Shown: positions 28,491-36,960, counted from the first letter of the stretch. The stretch: DNA of 60,675 nt from Rhizobacter sp. OV335 (GCF_900142965.1 NZ_FRCQ01000036.1:1-60675), one strand, 5' to 3'. Notes: a model not told the origin generated them from the sequence alone. Numbers and translations: made by a program.

Positions 28491-29762
28491 ATGACCGACA
28501 CCGCGGCCGAAGCCGGTTTTTCGTCGCTGTGCGACACCGTGCGCCGCGACGGCGAGGCCTGGGTGTCGCAGGTCGGCGGGCTGACGCTGCACAGCCACTT
28601 CCAGCCGATCTACAGCCTGTCGCACGGCCGCCCGGTCGGCCACGAGGCGCTGCTGCGCGCGGTCGACGGCCAGCGCATGCCGCTCGCACCGGCCCACGCG
28701 TTGCGCGGCGACGGCTCGCTCGCCGATGCGCTGTTGCGCGACCGCGCGTCGCGCCTGGTGCACATGCTGAACTTCGCCGAGCAGGCCGGGCCGGCACACT
28801 GGCTGTTCTGCAACATGCATCCGCAGGTCTTCCTGCAGGGACCGCGGCTCGATGCCGACGGCTTCCAGGCCGCGCTGATGGCGCACAGCGGGCTGGAGCC
28901 GCACCGCCTGGTGATCGAGGTGCTGGAAGACGCCGTCTCCGACGAGGACGATTTCGATGCCGCCGTCGCGCTGGCCCGCCGGCGCGGCTGCCTGCTGGCG
29001 CTCGACGATTTCGGGGCCGGGCATTCCAACTTCGACCGCGTCTGGCGCATCCAGCCCGACATCGTCAAGCTCGACCGCAGCCTGGTGGCCCGCGCCGCGC
29101 ACGACCGGCGCGCGCGCCGCGTCGTCACGCAGATGACCTCGCTGCTGCACCAGTGCGGCGCGCTGGTGCTGATGGAGGGCGTCGAGACGCAGGACGAGGC
29201 CTTCGTCGCGCTCGAGGCCGATGCCGATTTCGTGCAGGGCTTCCTGTTCGCGAAGCCGCAGGCGCGCATGGTGCCCGCCCACCACACGCCACCCGCGCTG
29301 CAGAACCTGTGGGACGCGTTCGAATCGCGCTGGATGGACGAGCACACCGCGCAGCGCGAGCACATCGGCCCGTACACCAACGCGATCGGGTATGCGTCGG
29401 CGCTGCTGTCCGCCGGCCGCTCGATGGAGGAGTCGCTGGCCTCGTTCCTCGCGCTGCCGGGCGCCGAGGTGGGCTACCTGCTGGGCGCGGACGCGCGGCA
29501 GATCGGCATCAACCACTGGGCCGCGAGCCGGCCGCAGCGCGAGCAGCCGGCCTTCGAGCCGATGCGCAACACGCAGGGCGCGCGCTGGGCGCGCCGGCCG
29601 TACTACCGCCGCGCGATCGAGGCGGTGGGGCGGGTGCAGGTGACGCGGCCCTACCGCACGCTGCATGGCGCGCACCTGTGCGTGACGGTGTCGGTCGCGT
29701 TCCGCATCGGCGACGAGCTGAACGTCGTGTGCGGCGACGTCACCTGGCAAGAGGCCGGATGA
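28491..29762 (+). CDS. EAL-domain cyclic di-GMP phosphodiesterase with C-terminal sensor-like domain
   Basis: A 423-residue soluble protein that should hydrolyse cyclic di-GMP to pGpG. The EAL domain (about 30-270) keeps the metal and catalytic set: E52 in HEALLR, N in FCNMHPQ, E in VIEVLED, the LALDDFGAGHS pair, K in IVKLDRS, E in LMEGVETQDEA and Q in FVQGFLF. After it, residues of about 290-423 look like a cache/PAS-like sensor (LGADARQIGINHW, and VTVSVAFRIGDELNVVCGD), an arrangement with input after output. ATG 28491 follows an upstream-open frame that is ignored. It is followed after 31 bp by the membrane kinase gene, possibly co-transcribed. Confidence 0.93.
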   Translation: MTDTAAEAGFSSLCDTVRRDGEAWVSQVGGLTLHSHFQPIYSLSHGRPVGHEALLRAVDGQRMPLAPAHALRGDGSLADALLRDRASRLVHMLNFAEQAGPAHWLFCNMHPQVFLQGPRLDADGFQAALMAHSGLEPHRLVIEVLEDAVSDEDDFDAAVALARRRGCLLALDDFGAGHSNFDRVWRIQPDIVKLDRSLVARAAHDRRARRVVTQMTSLLHQCGALVLMEGVETQDEAFVALEADADFVQGFLFAKPQARMVPAHHTPPALQNLWDAFESRWMDEHTAQREHIGPYTNAIGYASALLSAGRSMEESLASFLALPGAEVGYLLGADARQIGINHWAASRPQREQPAFEPMRNTQGARWARRPYYRRAIEAVGRVQVTRPYRTLHGAHLCVTVSVAFRIGDELNVVCGDVTWQEAG

Positions 29763-29793
29763 AACGGCCGAAGTCGCCGGGTAAACTGCCCCG

Positions 29794-31533
29794 ATGAGCA
29801 CACCGACCGGCAGCGCGGGCCTTCAAGACGAGCAGGGGGCGCTGCGCCCCGGCACCCGGCTCGGCGAGTTCGAGATCCTGCGCGTGCTCGGTGTCGGCGG
29901 CTTCGGCATCGTCTACCTCGCGATGGACCATGCGCTGGAGCGCCAGGTCGCGATCAAGGAGTACATGCCCGCCGCGATGGCCGCGCGCGGCGACGGCGAC
30001 CAGGTGTCGCTGCGCTCGCAGGCGCACCTCGAGACCTTCGGCATCGGGCTGCGCTCGTTCGTCAACGAGGCCAAGCTGCTCGCGCGCTTCGACCACCCGT
30101 CGCTGGTCAAGGTCTACCGCTTCTGGGAAGCCAACGGCACCGCCTACATGGTGATGCCGTACTACGCCGGCCGCACGCTGAAGGAAGAACGCAAGGCGCT
30201 CGCCGGTGTGCCGAGCGATGCGTGGATCCGCGGCGTGATCGACCCGCTGCTCGGCGCGTTGCAGGTGCTGCACGACGAAGACGTGTTCCACCGCGACATC
30301 GCGCCCGACAACATCCTGCTGCTGCCGTCGGGCCTGCCGGTGCTGCTCGATTTCGGCGCCGCGCGCCGCGTGATCGGCGACCGCACGCAGACGCTGACCG
30401 CGATCCTGAAGCCCAACTACGCGCCGATCGAGCAGTACGCCGACGTCGGCCAGTTGCGCCAGGGGCCGTGGACCGACCTGTACGCGCTCGGCGCGGTGCT
30501 GCATTTCGTGATCACCGGGCGGCCGCCGGTGCCGTCGGCTGCGCGCGCGGTGCACGACGATGCCAAGCCGCTCGCGCAGCTCGACGAAGTGCAGCGTGGC
30601 ACGATCGGCCAGCCGCTGCTGCGCACGATCGACTGGGCGTTGGCGGTGCGGCCGAGCCACCGGCCGCAGAACGTCGCGCAGTTCCGCGATGCGCTCGACG
30701 GCAAGCTGGTGCCGCCGGAGCGGCCGCTGGCCGACGGCGAGGCGACACAGCCGGTGTCGCGCGAGCAGGTGCAGGCGGCGTGGTCGCCGACGCAGCCGAT
30801 CGACGGGCAGGCCACGGTGTTCCAGCCGACGGTCGCGGCGACGCAGCCGGGCGCGCCGGTGCCAGTGCAGAGCGCGGGTGCGCATCGGGCGGTGGGTGCG
30901 GCGGTGCCCCCCCCTCCGCCTGCACCGCCGCGCCGCGATGCGGCGGCGCCAGCGGCCGCCGAATCACCGAAGCGCCGCGGCGTGCTGATCGCCGGCATCG
31001 CGGGTGTCGCCGTGCTGGCGATCGCGGCGGTGTTCGCGATGAAGGGACGCGGCCAGCCCGAGGTGGCGCCGACCTATGCCGAGCCGTCGGCCGCGTCGGC
31101 TCCCGCCGCGATGGCAGTGATCGAGCCACCGGCGTCCGCGCCGGTGGCCGCAGTCGTCGAGCCCGCCGTGGCGGCGCTGCCTGCGGCGGCTGACACCGCG
31201 GCGTCCGAGCCTGCAGCCACGCCACAGGCCGATGCCAAGGCGGCCGCAGCGGCGAAGCGCCGAGCCGAACCGAAGACCGCCGTGGCCGAGTTGCCGCCCG
31301 CGACCCAGGCCACGCAGCCGGCGGCGACCACGGCGCCCGCGGCTGCCGCACCCGCCGAGGCTGCCGGCCCGAAAACGCCCGGCGAAGCCTGCGGCGCTCG
31401 CAAGTTCCTCGCGCGCCTGACCTGCATCCTGCGCGAATGCGAGACCAACCCCGCGTTCCACGACCACCCGCACTGCGTGCGAGCGAGGGAACTCGAGGAC
31501 GAGCGCAAGCGCAAGGAGTTGAGCGGCGGGTAG
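29794..31533 (+). CDS. membrane-anchored Ser/Thr protein kinase with Cys-rich extracytoplasmic tail
   Basis: A 579-residue Hanks-type kinase. Residues of about 24-310 form the kinase domain: glycine loop VLGVGGFGIVY, VAIK with K55, catalytic HRDIAPDN (H166-D168), DFG at 186-188 and APIEQY activation segment. One membrane helix follows at about 395-415 (LIAGIAGVAVLAIAAVF) after a Pro/Ala-rich linker. Outside the membrane there is an Ala/Pro-rich stalk and then a compact C-terminal segment (about 530-570) with four cysteines and several histidines. The HxDxxxxN core suggests an active enzyme. No partner phosphatase is seen; targets are unknown. The gene ends before a repeat hairpin at 31601 that probably terminates it. 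Confidence 0.93.
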   Translation: MSTPTGSAGLQDEQGALRPGTRLGEFEILRVLGVGGFGIVYLAMDHALERQVAIKEYMPAAMAARGDGDQVSLRSQAHLETFGIGLRSFVNEAKLLARFDHPSLVKVYRFWEANGTAYMVMPYYAGRTLKEERKALAGVPSDAWIRGVIDPLLGALQVLHDEDVFHRDIAPDNILLLPSGLPVLLDFGAARRVIGDRTQTLTAILKPNYAPIEQYADVGQLRQGPWTDLYALGAVLHFVITGRPPVPSAARAVHDDAKPLAQLDEVQRGTIGQPLLRTIDWALAVRPSHRPQNVAQFRDALDGKLVPPERPLADGEATQPVSREQVQAAWSPTQPIDGQATVFQPTVAATQPGAPVPVQSAGAHRAVGAAVPPPPPAPPRRDAAAPAAAESPKRRGVLIAGIAGVAVLAIAAVFAMKGRGQPEVAPTYAEPSAASAPAAMAVIEPPASAPVAAVVEPAVAALPAAADTAASEPAATPQADAKAAAAAKRRAEPKTAVAELPPATQATQPAATTAPAAAAPAEAAGPKTPGEACGARKFLARLTCILRECETNPAFHDHPHCVRARELEDERKRKELSGG

Positions 31534-31600
31534 TCGAATCTCGACGTTCCGTTCTCGACATCCCGTTCGGGCTGAGCTCGTCGAAGCCCTGTTCGCACCT

Positions 31601-31667
31601 CCGTTCGGGCTGAGCCTGTCGAAGCCTGCGAACAGCGCTTCGACAGGCTCAGCGCGAACGGTTTTTT
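31601..31667 (+). terminator. terminator-like hairpin built from inverted dispersed repeats
   Basis: Two opposed copies of the CTTCGACAGGCTCAG-type repeat form a long hairpin: CCGTTCGGGCTGAGCCTGTC (31601-31620) and its partner ending CGCGAACGG at 31661, followed by six T at 31662-31667. Another partial copy lies at 31563-31588. It sits between the convergent kinase and ABC ATPase genes and should stop transcription from the kinase side. Confidence 0.7.
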
Positions 31668-31705
31668 GTGTGTGACCAGCGCGAGCGGTTTGTGGGCTGG
31701 GCTTC

Positions 31706-32449
31706 TCAGTGCAGCGCCGACAGGAACTGCTTCAGTTCCGCCGTCTGCGGCGCGCCGAACACCTGCTCCGGCGGCCCGACCTCGTGGATGCGCCCGGCGT
31801 GCATGAACACCACGCGGTCGGCCACCTTGCGGGCGAAGTTCATCTCGTGCGTGACCATCAGCAGCGTCATGCCCTCGTCGGCCAGTGTCTCGACGACGCG
31901 CAGCACCTCGCCGACCAGCTCGGGGTCGAGCGCCGACGTGATCTCGTCGCACAGCAGCACCGCCGGCTCCATCGCCAGCGCCCGCGCGATCGCGACGCGC
32001 TGCTGCTGACCGCCCGACAACTGCTCCGGCTGCGCATCGAACTTCTCGGCCAGCCCGACGCGTTCCAGCAGCTTGCGCGCCTGCGCGGTGCAGTCCGGGT
32101 TCGCCGTCTTCTTGACCAGCGTCGGCGCGAGCATCACGTTGCGGCCCACGCTCAGGTGCGGGAACAGGTTGAAGCCCTGGAAGATCATGCCCACGCGCTG
32201 GCGCAGTGCGCGCATCGCCGCGGCATTGCCGTACAGCAGCGGCTGGCCGTCGACCGTCAGCGTGCCTTCCTGGAACTGCTCCAGCCCGTTCACGCAGCGC
32301 AGCAGCGTGCTCTTGCCGGAGCCGCTCTTGCCGATGATCGCGATCACCTCGCCACGCGTCACCGACAGGTCGATGCCCTTCAACACCTCGTTCGTGCCGA
32401 AGCGCTTGCGCAGCGCGGCGATCTCGACGATGACTTCAGGCGTGGCCAT
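31706..32449 (-). CDS. polar amino-acid ABC transporter ATP-binding protein (GlnQ/HisP type)
   Basis: A 247-residue cytoplasmic ATPase that powers uptake of an amino acid. It has Walker A GKSGSGKST, Q-loop MIFQGFNLFPHLSV (typical of the amino-acid PAAT family), signature LSGGQQQR, Walker B VLLCDEITSALD and the H-loop VTHEM. It ends the operon gntR, binding protein, permease, permease, ATPase, and its start overlaps the preceding permease by 14 bp, so the subunits are translationally coupled. The actual substrate cannot be read. Confidence 0.96.
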   Translation of the reverse strand: MATPEVIVEIAALRKRFGTNEVLKGIDLSVTRGEVIAIIGKSGSGKSTLLRCVNGLEQFQEGTLTVDGQPLLYGNAAAMRALRQRVGMIFQGFNLFPHLSVGRNVMLAPTLVKKTANPDCTAQARKLLERVGLAEKFDAQPEQLSGGQQQRVAIARALAMEPAVLLCDEITSALDPELVGEVLRVVETLADEGMTLLMVTHEMNFARKVADRVVFMHAGRIHEVGPPEQVFGAPQTAELKQFLSALH

Positions 32450-33086
32450 GCAGTTTTCTCTCCAGCGAACGGGCCCACAGGGACACCGGGAAACACAACC
32501 CGAAATACAGCAGCGCGACGAACGCGAACACGGTGAACGGGCGGAAGGTCGCGTTGGCGATCGTCGAGCCGGTCTTGGTCAGCTCGGCGAAGCCGATCAC
32601 CGACGCGAGCGCGGTGCCCTTGATGATCTGCACCGCGAAGCCGACCGTCGGCGGCACGGCCACCCGCAGCGCCTGCGGGCCGATCACGTGGCGCAGCTGC
32701 TCGCCGAGGTTCATCGCGAGCGCGGTCGACGCCTCCCACTGGCCCTTCGGCACCGCGTTGACGCAGCCGCGCCAGATCTCGGTGAAGAACGCGCTGCTGT
32801 AGAGCGTCAGCGCGATGGCTGCGGCGGTCCAGTTCGACAGCGACAGCCCCAGGCCCGACAGCCCGAAGAACAGGAAGAACAGCTGCATCAGCAGCGGCGT
32901 GCCCTGGAACAGCTGCACGTAGCCGGACACCAGCCGCTCGGCGCCCGGCAGCTTCGCGAGCCGCGCGATCAGCAGCGCGAGGCCGACGATCGCGCCGCCG
33001 ATGAAGGCGACCAGCGACAGCGCCACCGTCCAGCGCAGCGCGAGCAACAGGTTGCGCAGGATCTCCCACAGCGTGAACTCGACCAT
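32436..33086 (-). CDS. amino-acid ABC transporter permease (HisM/GlnP family)
   Basis: A 216-residue inner-membrane permease with about five helices. It carries the PAAT permease hallmarks YVQLFQGTPLLMQLFFLFFGL near residues 57-77, the EAA-type cytoplasmic loop WEASTALAMNLGEQLRHVIGPQALRVAVPP, and a C-terminal pair of helices. It pairs with the next permease upstream (33090-33749) to form a heterodimeric channel with the GlnQ-type ATPase. It begins three bases after that permease's stop and overlaps the ATPase gene. Confidence 0.95.
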   Translation of the reverse strand: MVEFTLWEILRNLLLALRWTVALSLVAFIGGAIVGLALLIARLAKLPGAERLVSGYVQLFQGTPLLMQLFFLFFGLSGLGLSLSNWTAAAIALTLYSSAFFTEIWRGCVNAVPKGQWEASTALAMNLGEQLRHVIGPQALRVAVPPTVGFAVQIIKGTALASVIGFAELTKTGSTIANATFRPFTVFAFVALLYFGLCFPVSLWARSLERKLHGHA

Positions 33087-33089
33087 CGG

Positions 33090-33749
33090 CTACCTTCCGA
33101 AGATGAAGCGGGGGCCGATCCAGTTCAGCAGCCGGCGCAGCGCAATCGACAGCACCAGGTAGATCGCGGTGCCGACGATGAAGGCCTCGAACGCCCGGAA
33201 GTTGCGCCCCTGGATCAGGTTCACCGCATGCGAGAGCTCGGCCGTCGCGATCTGCCCGCACACCGCCGAGCCCAGCATCACGATCACGATCTGGCTGACC
33301 ATCGCCGGCCACACGCGCTTCAGTGCCGGCGGCAGCACGACACGCGTGAACACCTGCATCTCGCTGAGCGCCAGGCTGCGCGCTGCCTCGATCTGGCCGC
33401 GCGGCGTGGTGGCGATGCCGGCGCGCACGATCTCGGCCGCATAGGCCCCGAGGTTGATCACCATCGCGAGCACCGACGCGGCCTCGGGCGACAAGCGAAC
33501 GCCCAGGCTCGGCAACCCGAAGAACAGGAAGAACAGCTGCACGATGAACGGCGTGTTGCGGATCAGCTCCACATACGCGCCGGCCACGAAGCGCAGCCCC
33601 GCCCCACCGTGCAGCCGCGCCCACGCGCAAGCCACGCCGAGCGCGAGGCCGAACACCGCCGACACGCCGGTCAGCGCGAGCGTGATGCCCGCGCCTTTGG
33701 CCATCAGCGGCCACTCGGCCAGCACGGCCGGGAAGTCGAGGCTGATCAT
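33090..33749 (-). CDS. amino-acid ABC transporter permease (HisQ/GlnP family)
   Basis: A 219-residue inner-membrane permease, second half of the heterodimeric channel. Motifs are YVELIRNTPFIVQLFFLFFGL and the EAA loop EAARSLALSEMQVFTRVVLPPALKRVWPA. About five membrane helices are visible. It follows the binding-protein gene by 16 bp, and the second permease starts 3 bp after it. The two permeases share the FxxGTP/RNTP-LFFLFFGL segment, typical of PAAT pairs that arose by duplication. Confidence 0.95.
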   Translation of the reverse strand: MISLDFPAVLAEWPLMAKGAGITLALTGVSAVFGLALGVACAWARLHGGAGLRFVAGAYVELIRNTPFIVQLFFLFFGLPSLGVRLSPEAASVLAMVINLGAYAAEIVRAGIATTPRGQIEAARSLALSEMQVFTRVVLPPALKRVWPAMVSQIVIVMLGSAVCGQIATAELSHAVNLIQGRNFRAFEAFIVGTAIYLVLSIALRRLLNWIGPRFIFGR

Positions 33750-33765
33750 CGCGAACGCGGTTTGC

Positions 33766-34563
33766 TTACTGGGGCAGGTCGCCGGCCGGGCGGCCGAGCC
33801 ACTTCACCGCCATCTTGTCGAGCTCGCCGCTCTTCTTCGCATCGGCAATGATCTCGTTGACCTTCGTGCGCAGCTTGTCTTCACCCTTGGCCACGCCGAT
33901 GAAGTTCGGCGAATCCTTCAGCAGCAGCTTGAACTCGGTGCCCAGCTGCGGGTTCTTCGCCATCATCGCGCCGGCCACCGAGGCGCCGGTGGCGATCAGC
34001 TGGGTCTGGCCCGACACGTAGGCCGAGACGGTCACGTTGTTGTCCTCGAAGCGCTTCACGTCCAGCCCCGACGGCGCGATCTTGCCGAGCTCCTGGTCTT
34101 CCATCGCGCCGCGCGTCACGCCGATGCTCTTGCCGGCGAGGTCGGCCGGCGTCTTCACCGCCAGCGTCTTCGGGCCGAACACCGCCTGGAAGAACGGCGA
34201 GTACGCGGCGGTGAAGTCGATCACCTTCTCGCGGTCCGGGTTCTTGCCGAGCGTCGAGATCACCAGGTCGGCCTTCTTGGTCTGCAGGTAGGGGATGCGG
34301 TTCGAGCTCGTCACCGGCACCAGCTCGACCTTCACGCCCAGCTTCGCGGCGATCAGCGTCGCCATGTCGACGTCCAGCCCCTGCGGCTTCAGGTCGGTGC
34401 CGACGAAGCCGTAGGGCGGGTAATCGGTCGGGATCGCGATCGTGATCAGCTTCTTCGCCAGCACCTCGTCGAGCGCGGTCTGCGCTTGCGCGACGGAGGC
34501 CGCGAACAGCAGCGGGGCGGCGGCCAGCAGGCCGAGGGTTTTCAGGAAAGCGCGGTGGCTCAT
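33766..34563 (-). CDS. periplasmic amino-acid-binding protein (family 3)
   Basis: A 265-residue solute-binding protein with a signal peptide ending ASVAQAQ. The mature domain has the family-3 pattern: ITIAIPTDYPPYGFVGTDL, GLDVDMATLIAAKLGVKVEL, VPVTSSNRIPYLQTKKADLV, and the hinge region KSIGVTRGAMEDQELG. An Arg in the ADLVISTLGKNPDREKVIDF region matches the carboxylate-binding position in relatives, so a polar or acidic amino acid is likely. It starts two bases after the gntR stop, with GGAG overlapping the gntR end, and a GntR-type operator lies about 45 bp upstream within gntR. Confidence 0.95.
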   Translation of the reverse strand: MSHRAFLKTLGLLAAAPLLFAASVAQAQTALDEVLAKKLITIAIPTDYPPYGFVGTDLKPQGLDVDMATLIAAKLGVKVELVPVTSSNRIPYLQTKKADLVISTLGKNPDREKVIDFTAAYSPFFQAVFGPKTLAVKTPADLAGKSIGVTRGAMEDQELGKIAPSGLDVKRFEDNNVTVSAYVSGQTQLIATGASVAGAMMAKNPQLGTEFKLLLKDSPNFIGVAKGEDKLRTKVNEIIADAKKSGELDKMAVKWLGRPAGDLPQ

Positions 34564-34565
34564 CG

Positions 34566-35321
34566 TCAGTACTCCGGGGTGGACGAGGAAGGGGGTGCTT
34601 CAGGCCTTGTATGCAAGGGCTGTGCCTTGCTTTTGCCGGTTCCCACCGGCGACAGCGCGCTGCGCAGCGACGCCAGCGGGTCGACGGCCAGGCTCGGATC
34701 GAGGTGCGCAGCCACGCTGTCGATGTGGCTGAGCATCAACCGGGCCGCGGCCGCCGCATCGCCGCGTTCGAGCGCGGCGACGATCTCGGCATGCTCGGCG
34801 CACGACTGCGCGGCCTCGTGGTTCGACTGGTACAGCACCGCGATCAGCGTGGTGCGGGCGGTCAGGTCGCGCAGGATCTCGGCCAGCGTGCCGTTGCCGG
34901 CGCACTCGGCCAGGCAGACGTGGAAGTCGCCGAGCAGGAAGCTGCGTTCGCCCGCATCGGCAGCCGCCACCGCGGCCTGCTCCTGGGCCACGTGCGCCTG
35001 CAGGCGCTGCAAGGGCACGCCTGCCAGCGGTGCGTCGAGCGACTGCAGCAGCCCGGTCTCGATCAGCCGCCGCGCGGCGAACGCTTCGCGTGCGTCCTCG
35101 GGCGAGGGCTGCACGACGAACCAGCCGCGGCGCGAGTTGACCTCGACCATGCCGCGCGCCGCCAGCCGCGTGAGGGCTTCGCGCACGATGGTGCGGCTGA
35201 CGCCGAACAGGTCGGCGAGCGGCTGCTCGCCCAGGCGTGCGCCGGGCGCGAGCTTGCGCGCGAGGATCGCGTCGACGATGCGGTCGGCAATCTGGTGGGG
35301 CTTGTGGCGGATGGCAGGCAC
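34566..35321 (-). CDS. GntR-family (FCD) regulator of the amino-acid ABC operon
   Basis: A roughly 251-residue repressor or activator. The winged helix-turn-helix (about 10-75) has IADRIVDAILARKLAPGARL, then EQPLADLFGVSRTIVREALTRLAARGM. The FCD ligand-binding helical bundle (about 85-230) carries the metal-type pattern D...H and H...H (GDFHVCLAECAGN, SNHEAAQSCAEH, LSHIDSVAAHL). Identical CTTGTATGCAAG palindromes occur at 34606-34617 and 35413-35424, with a near-copy at 35341-35352, so it likely binds them and controls itself and the transporter. GTG 35321 is chosen; a TTG at 35351 is in frame but falls inside the operator. The C-terminal 30 residues are low-complexity. Confidence 0.92.
   Translation of the reverse strand: MPAIRHKPHQIADRIVDAILARKLAPGARLGEQPLADLFGVSRTIVREALTRLAARGMVEVNSRRGWFVVQPSPEDAREAFAARRLIETGLLQSLDAPLAGVPLQRLQAHVAQEQAAVAAADAGERSFLLGDFHVCLAECAGNGTLAEILRDLTARTTLIAVLYQSNHEAAQSCAEHAEIVAALERGDAAAAARLMLSHIDSVAAHLDPSLAVDPLASLRSALSPVGTGKSKAQPLHTRPEAPPSSSTPEY
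34606..34617 (+). promoter_or_regulatory. putative GntR operator upstream of the binding-protein gene
   Basis: CTTGTATGCAAG is an inverted repeat (CTTG-N4-CAAG) in the 3' end of gntR, about 45 bp before the binding-protein ATG at 34563. It is identical to the copy at 35413-35424 and so may mark an internal promoter for the transporter genes. Confidence 0.65.
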
Positions 35322-35340
35322 CAGCAGGAGGCATGGATCG

Positions 35341-35352
35341 GTTGCATACAAG
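35341..35352 (+). promoter_or_regulatory. putative GntR operator at the gntR start
   Basis: GTTGCATACAAG matches the reverse complement of CTTGTATGCAAG in 11 of 12 positions. It lies 20 bp upstream of the chosen gntR GTG (35321), a normal place for autorepression, and contains the alternative TTG start at 35351. Confidence 0.65.
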
Positions 35353-35412
35353 CCGGCTCACCAAAATGAGGCGTTCCGGCGCTCGAACAGCACCGGGTGA
35401 GGGTGCTGCAGG

Positions 35413-35424
35413 CTTGTATGCAAG
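35413..35424 (+). promoter_or_regulatory. putative GntR operator, distal copy
   Basis: CTTGTATGCAAG, identical to 34606-34617, lies 72 bp centre to centre from the second copy, between the exonuclease gene and gntR. Together the two could make a loop or cooperative binding site in the gntR control region. Confidence 0.65.
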
Positions 35425-35442
35425 CGCCGGGCCTGCGGGCTC

Positions 35443-35994
35443 TCAGGCGGCGCGCTCGCGCAGGCGGAGGATGGTCTTCTGGAGCAGGCGCGCATCGGCG
35501 CTGGCCCGGTGCCGGGTCAGCTGCAGCTCGTTGCTGACCGCCTGCTTGGTCTCGTACCAGTCGCGTGCCTCGCGCTCGGACAGCATCGAGCGCAGGTTGT
35601 CGAGCCGGAAGCTGGGCACCAGGCCGGCTTCTTCATACAGCGCGCCGAGCCAGGGGTAGTCGTGCGCCCAGCCGTCGCTGTAGAGCGTCAGGCCGTGCAG
35701 CTGGTCGTTCAGCCATTGCGCGACCTCGGGAACGGGGCGGCCATGCACCAGCAGCGTCTCGCGGCGAATGTGGTGCACCTGCTCGGCGGCCGAATCCCAG
35801 TGCGTCCAGTGGTGCGCCGGACGGATCAGGCTGCAGAAGCTGCTGCCGTCGGCCAGCACGTAGCCGACCTCGATCGGGTAGCTGTCGCGGCCGAAGCCCG
35901 AGGCCTCGATGTCGAGGATGGCCGGTGCGCCCGCGGACGACGGCGCGGGGGCGAGCGCGGTGGCGGGGGACATGAGGGGCTGCACGAGGGCCAT
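35443..35994 (-). CDS. DEDD-family 3'-5' exonuclease-like protein
   Basis: A 183-residue cytosolic protein with an RNase H-like exonuclease pattern: ILDIEASGFG (DxE metal pair), HDYPWLGALYEEAG (second Asp region) and HRASADARLL (HxxxxD). These four acidic/His positions match DEDDh exonucleases such as the DnaQ group, so 3'-5' nuclease activity is likely, though the substrate is not known. The first 22 residues are Ala/Pro-rich and dispensable. ATG 35994 and ATG 35973 are both possible starts. The gene is followed after about 90 bp by the gntR control region on the same strand. Confidence 0.85.
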   Translation of the reverse strand: MALVQPLMSPATALAPAPSSAGAPAILDIEASGFGRDSYPIEVGYVLADGSSFCSLIRPAHHWTHWDSAAEQVHHIRRETLLVHGRPVPEVAQWLNDQLHGLTLYSDGWAHDYPWLGALYEEAGLVPSFRLDNLRSMLSEREARDWYETKQAVSNELQLTRHRASADARLLQKTILRLRERAA

Positions 35995-36057
35995 GTGCCA
36001 GCTTAGGCATTCGGCGCATCGGCCGATCCCGGGAGAAGCCCGGGGATGGCCTGCCTT

Positions 36058-36720
36058 TCAACCCGGGGCGTGGCGCGAATCGGCAGGATGCCGGCGGTGG
36101 CGGTCGGTCGCGTCGCGGTTGCCCGTCGCGTGGGTGCCGCAGGCCGCAAAGAACATGGTCGTCAGCGTGACGATCGCCATCAGCAGGTGCAGCAGCAGCC
36201 AGTTGACGACGAGGAAGGCCGCCAGCGCGCCCGGCGCGTGGACCACCGGGCCCTGCGCGGTGGAGCCGAACAGGATCTTCCCGATGCCGAGCAGCGCCAG
36301 CACGGCGATGGCCGCGACAGCGCCGCGCAGGCTCCGCCAACCCGGCCCCTGCTGCGAGGCGCGCACGGCCAGCGGCCGCAGTTGATCGATCAGGCTCCCA
36401 CGCATCGCCACCTCGTGCAGCCCGAGCACCTGGAGCGGCAACAGCGCGTAGGACAAGGTCCAGAACAGCATCATGTCGTCGGTGCCGCGGCCTCCGGGGC
36501 CGAGGTCGCCCGGCATCATCAGCACCGCTGCCGCGTCGCTGAGGCCGAGGCGGCTGGCCGTCAGGCAGGTGAAGGCGCTGCCGAGCAGCAGCCCGATCGG
36601 CGGCACCAGGGTGCGCATGCGGCCCAGCCGGCTGCGCGCCAGGCGCCAGGTCAACCGGCCGGCGACCCAGGCCCACGCGGCGGCGGCGGCCCATGCGTTC
36701 AATGCAGAGCGGTGATTCAT
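36058..36720 (-). CDS. hypothetical integral membrane protein
   Basis: A 220-residue protein with about five hydrophobic segments: a Trp/Ala-rich N-terminal segment, VPPIGLLLGSAFTCLTAS, MLFWTLSYALLPLQVLGLHE, AVAAIAVLALLGIGKILFG and LAAFLVVNWLLLHLLMAIVT. No catalytic motif is visible and I do not recognise the family. The C-terminus is His/Arg-rich (GNRDATDRHRRHPADSRH), which could bind metal or be disordered. ATG 36720 is chosen for GGGAGAA just upstream; 73 codons of in-frame upstream sequence are ignored. It is divergent from phoD with a 240-bp gap in which I see no convincing Pho box. Confidence 0.75.
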   Translation of the reverse strand: MNHRSALNAWAAAAAWAWVAGRLTWRLARSRLGRMRTLVPPIGLLLGSAFTCLTASRLGLSDAAAVLMMPGDLGPGGRGTDDMMLFWTLSYALLPLQVLGLHEVAMRGSLIDQLRPLAVRASQQGPGWRSLRGAVAAIAVLALLGIGKILFGSTAQGPVVHAPGALAAFLVVNWLLLHLLMAIVTLTTMFFAACGTHATGNRDATDRHRRHPADSRHAPG

Positions 36721-36960
36721 GTTGGCTTCTCCCTGGACTTCGCGGGCCTGCCATCGGCCGCTTCGCAAGCGTATGGGAACGTCGGCAAAGTGGCTCACGC
36801 CAGGCCATACAAGTTGTTCATGTTGCGTTCTGCGAAATGCATGACCTGCACGATGTCTGCGCGATTGCCGACTATGGAGGGACGTGTCGGATCGGTTCAT
36901 GAAGCTGCCACACGGGCGCCGCAGACTGCGCGCTTTCATGCATCACCGAGGATGGATCGA

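Noticed and set aside
36721-36960. Pho box before phoD
   Set aside because: No pair of CTGTCAT-like direct repeats at the right spacing could be found in the divergent gap.
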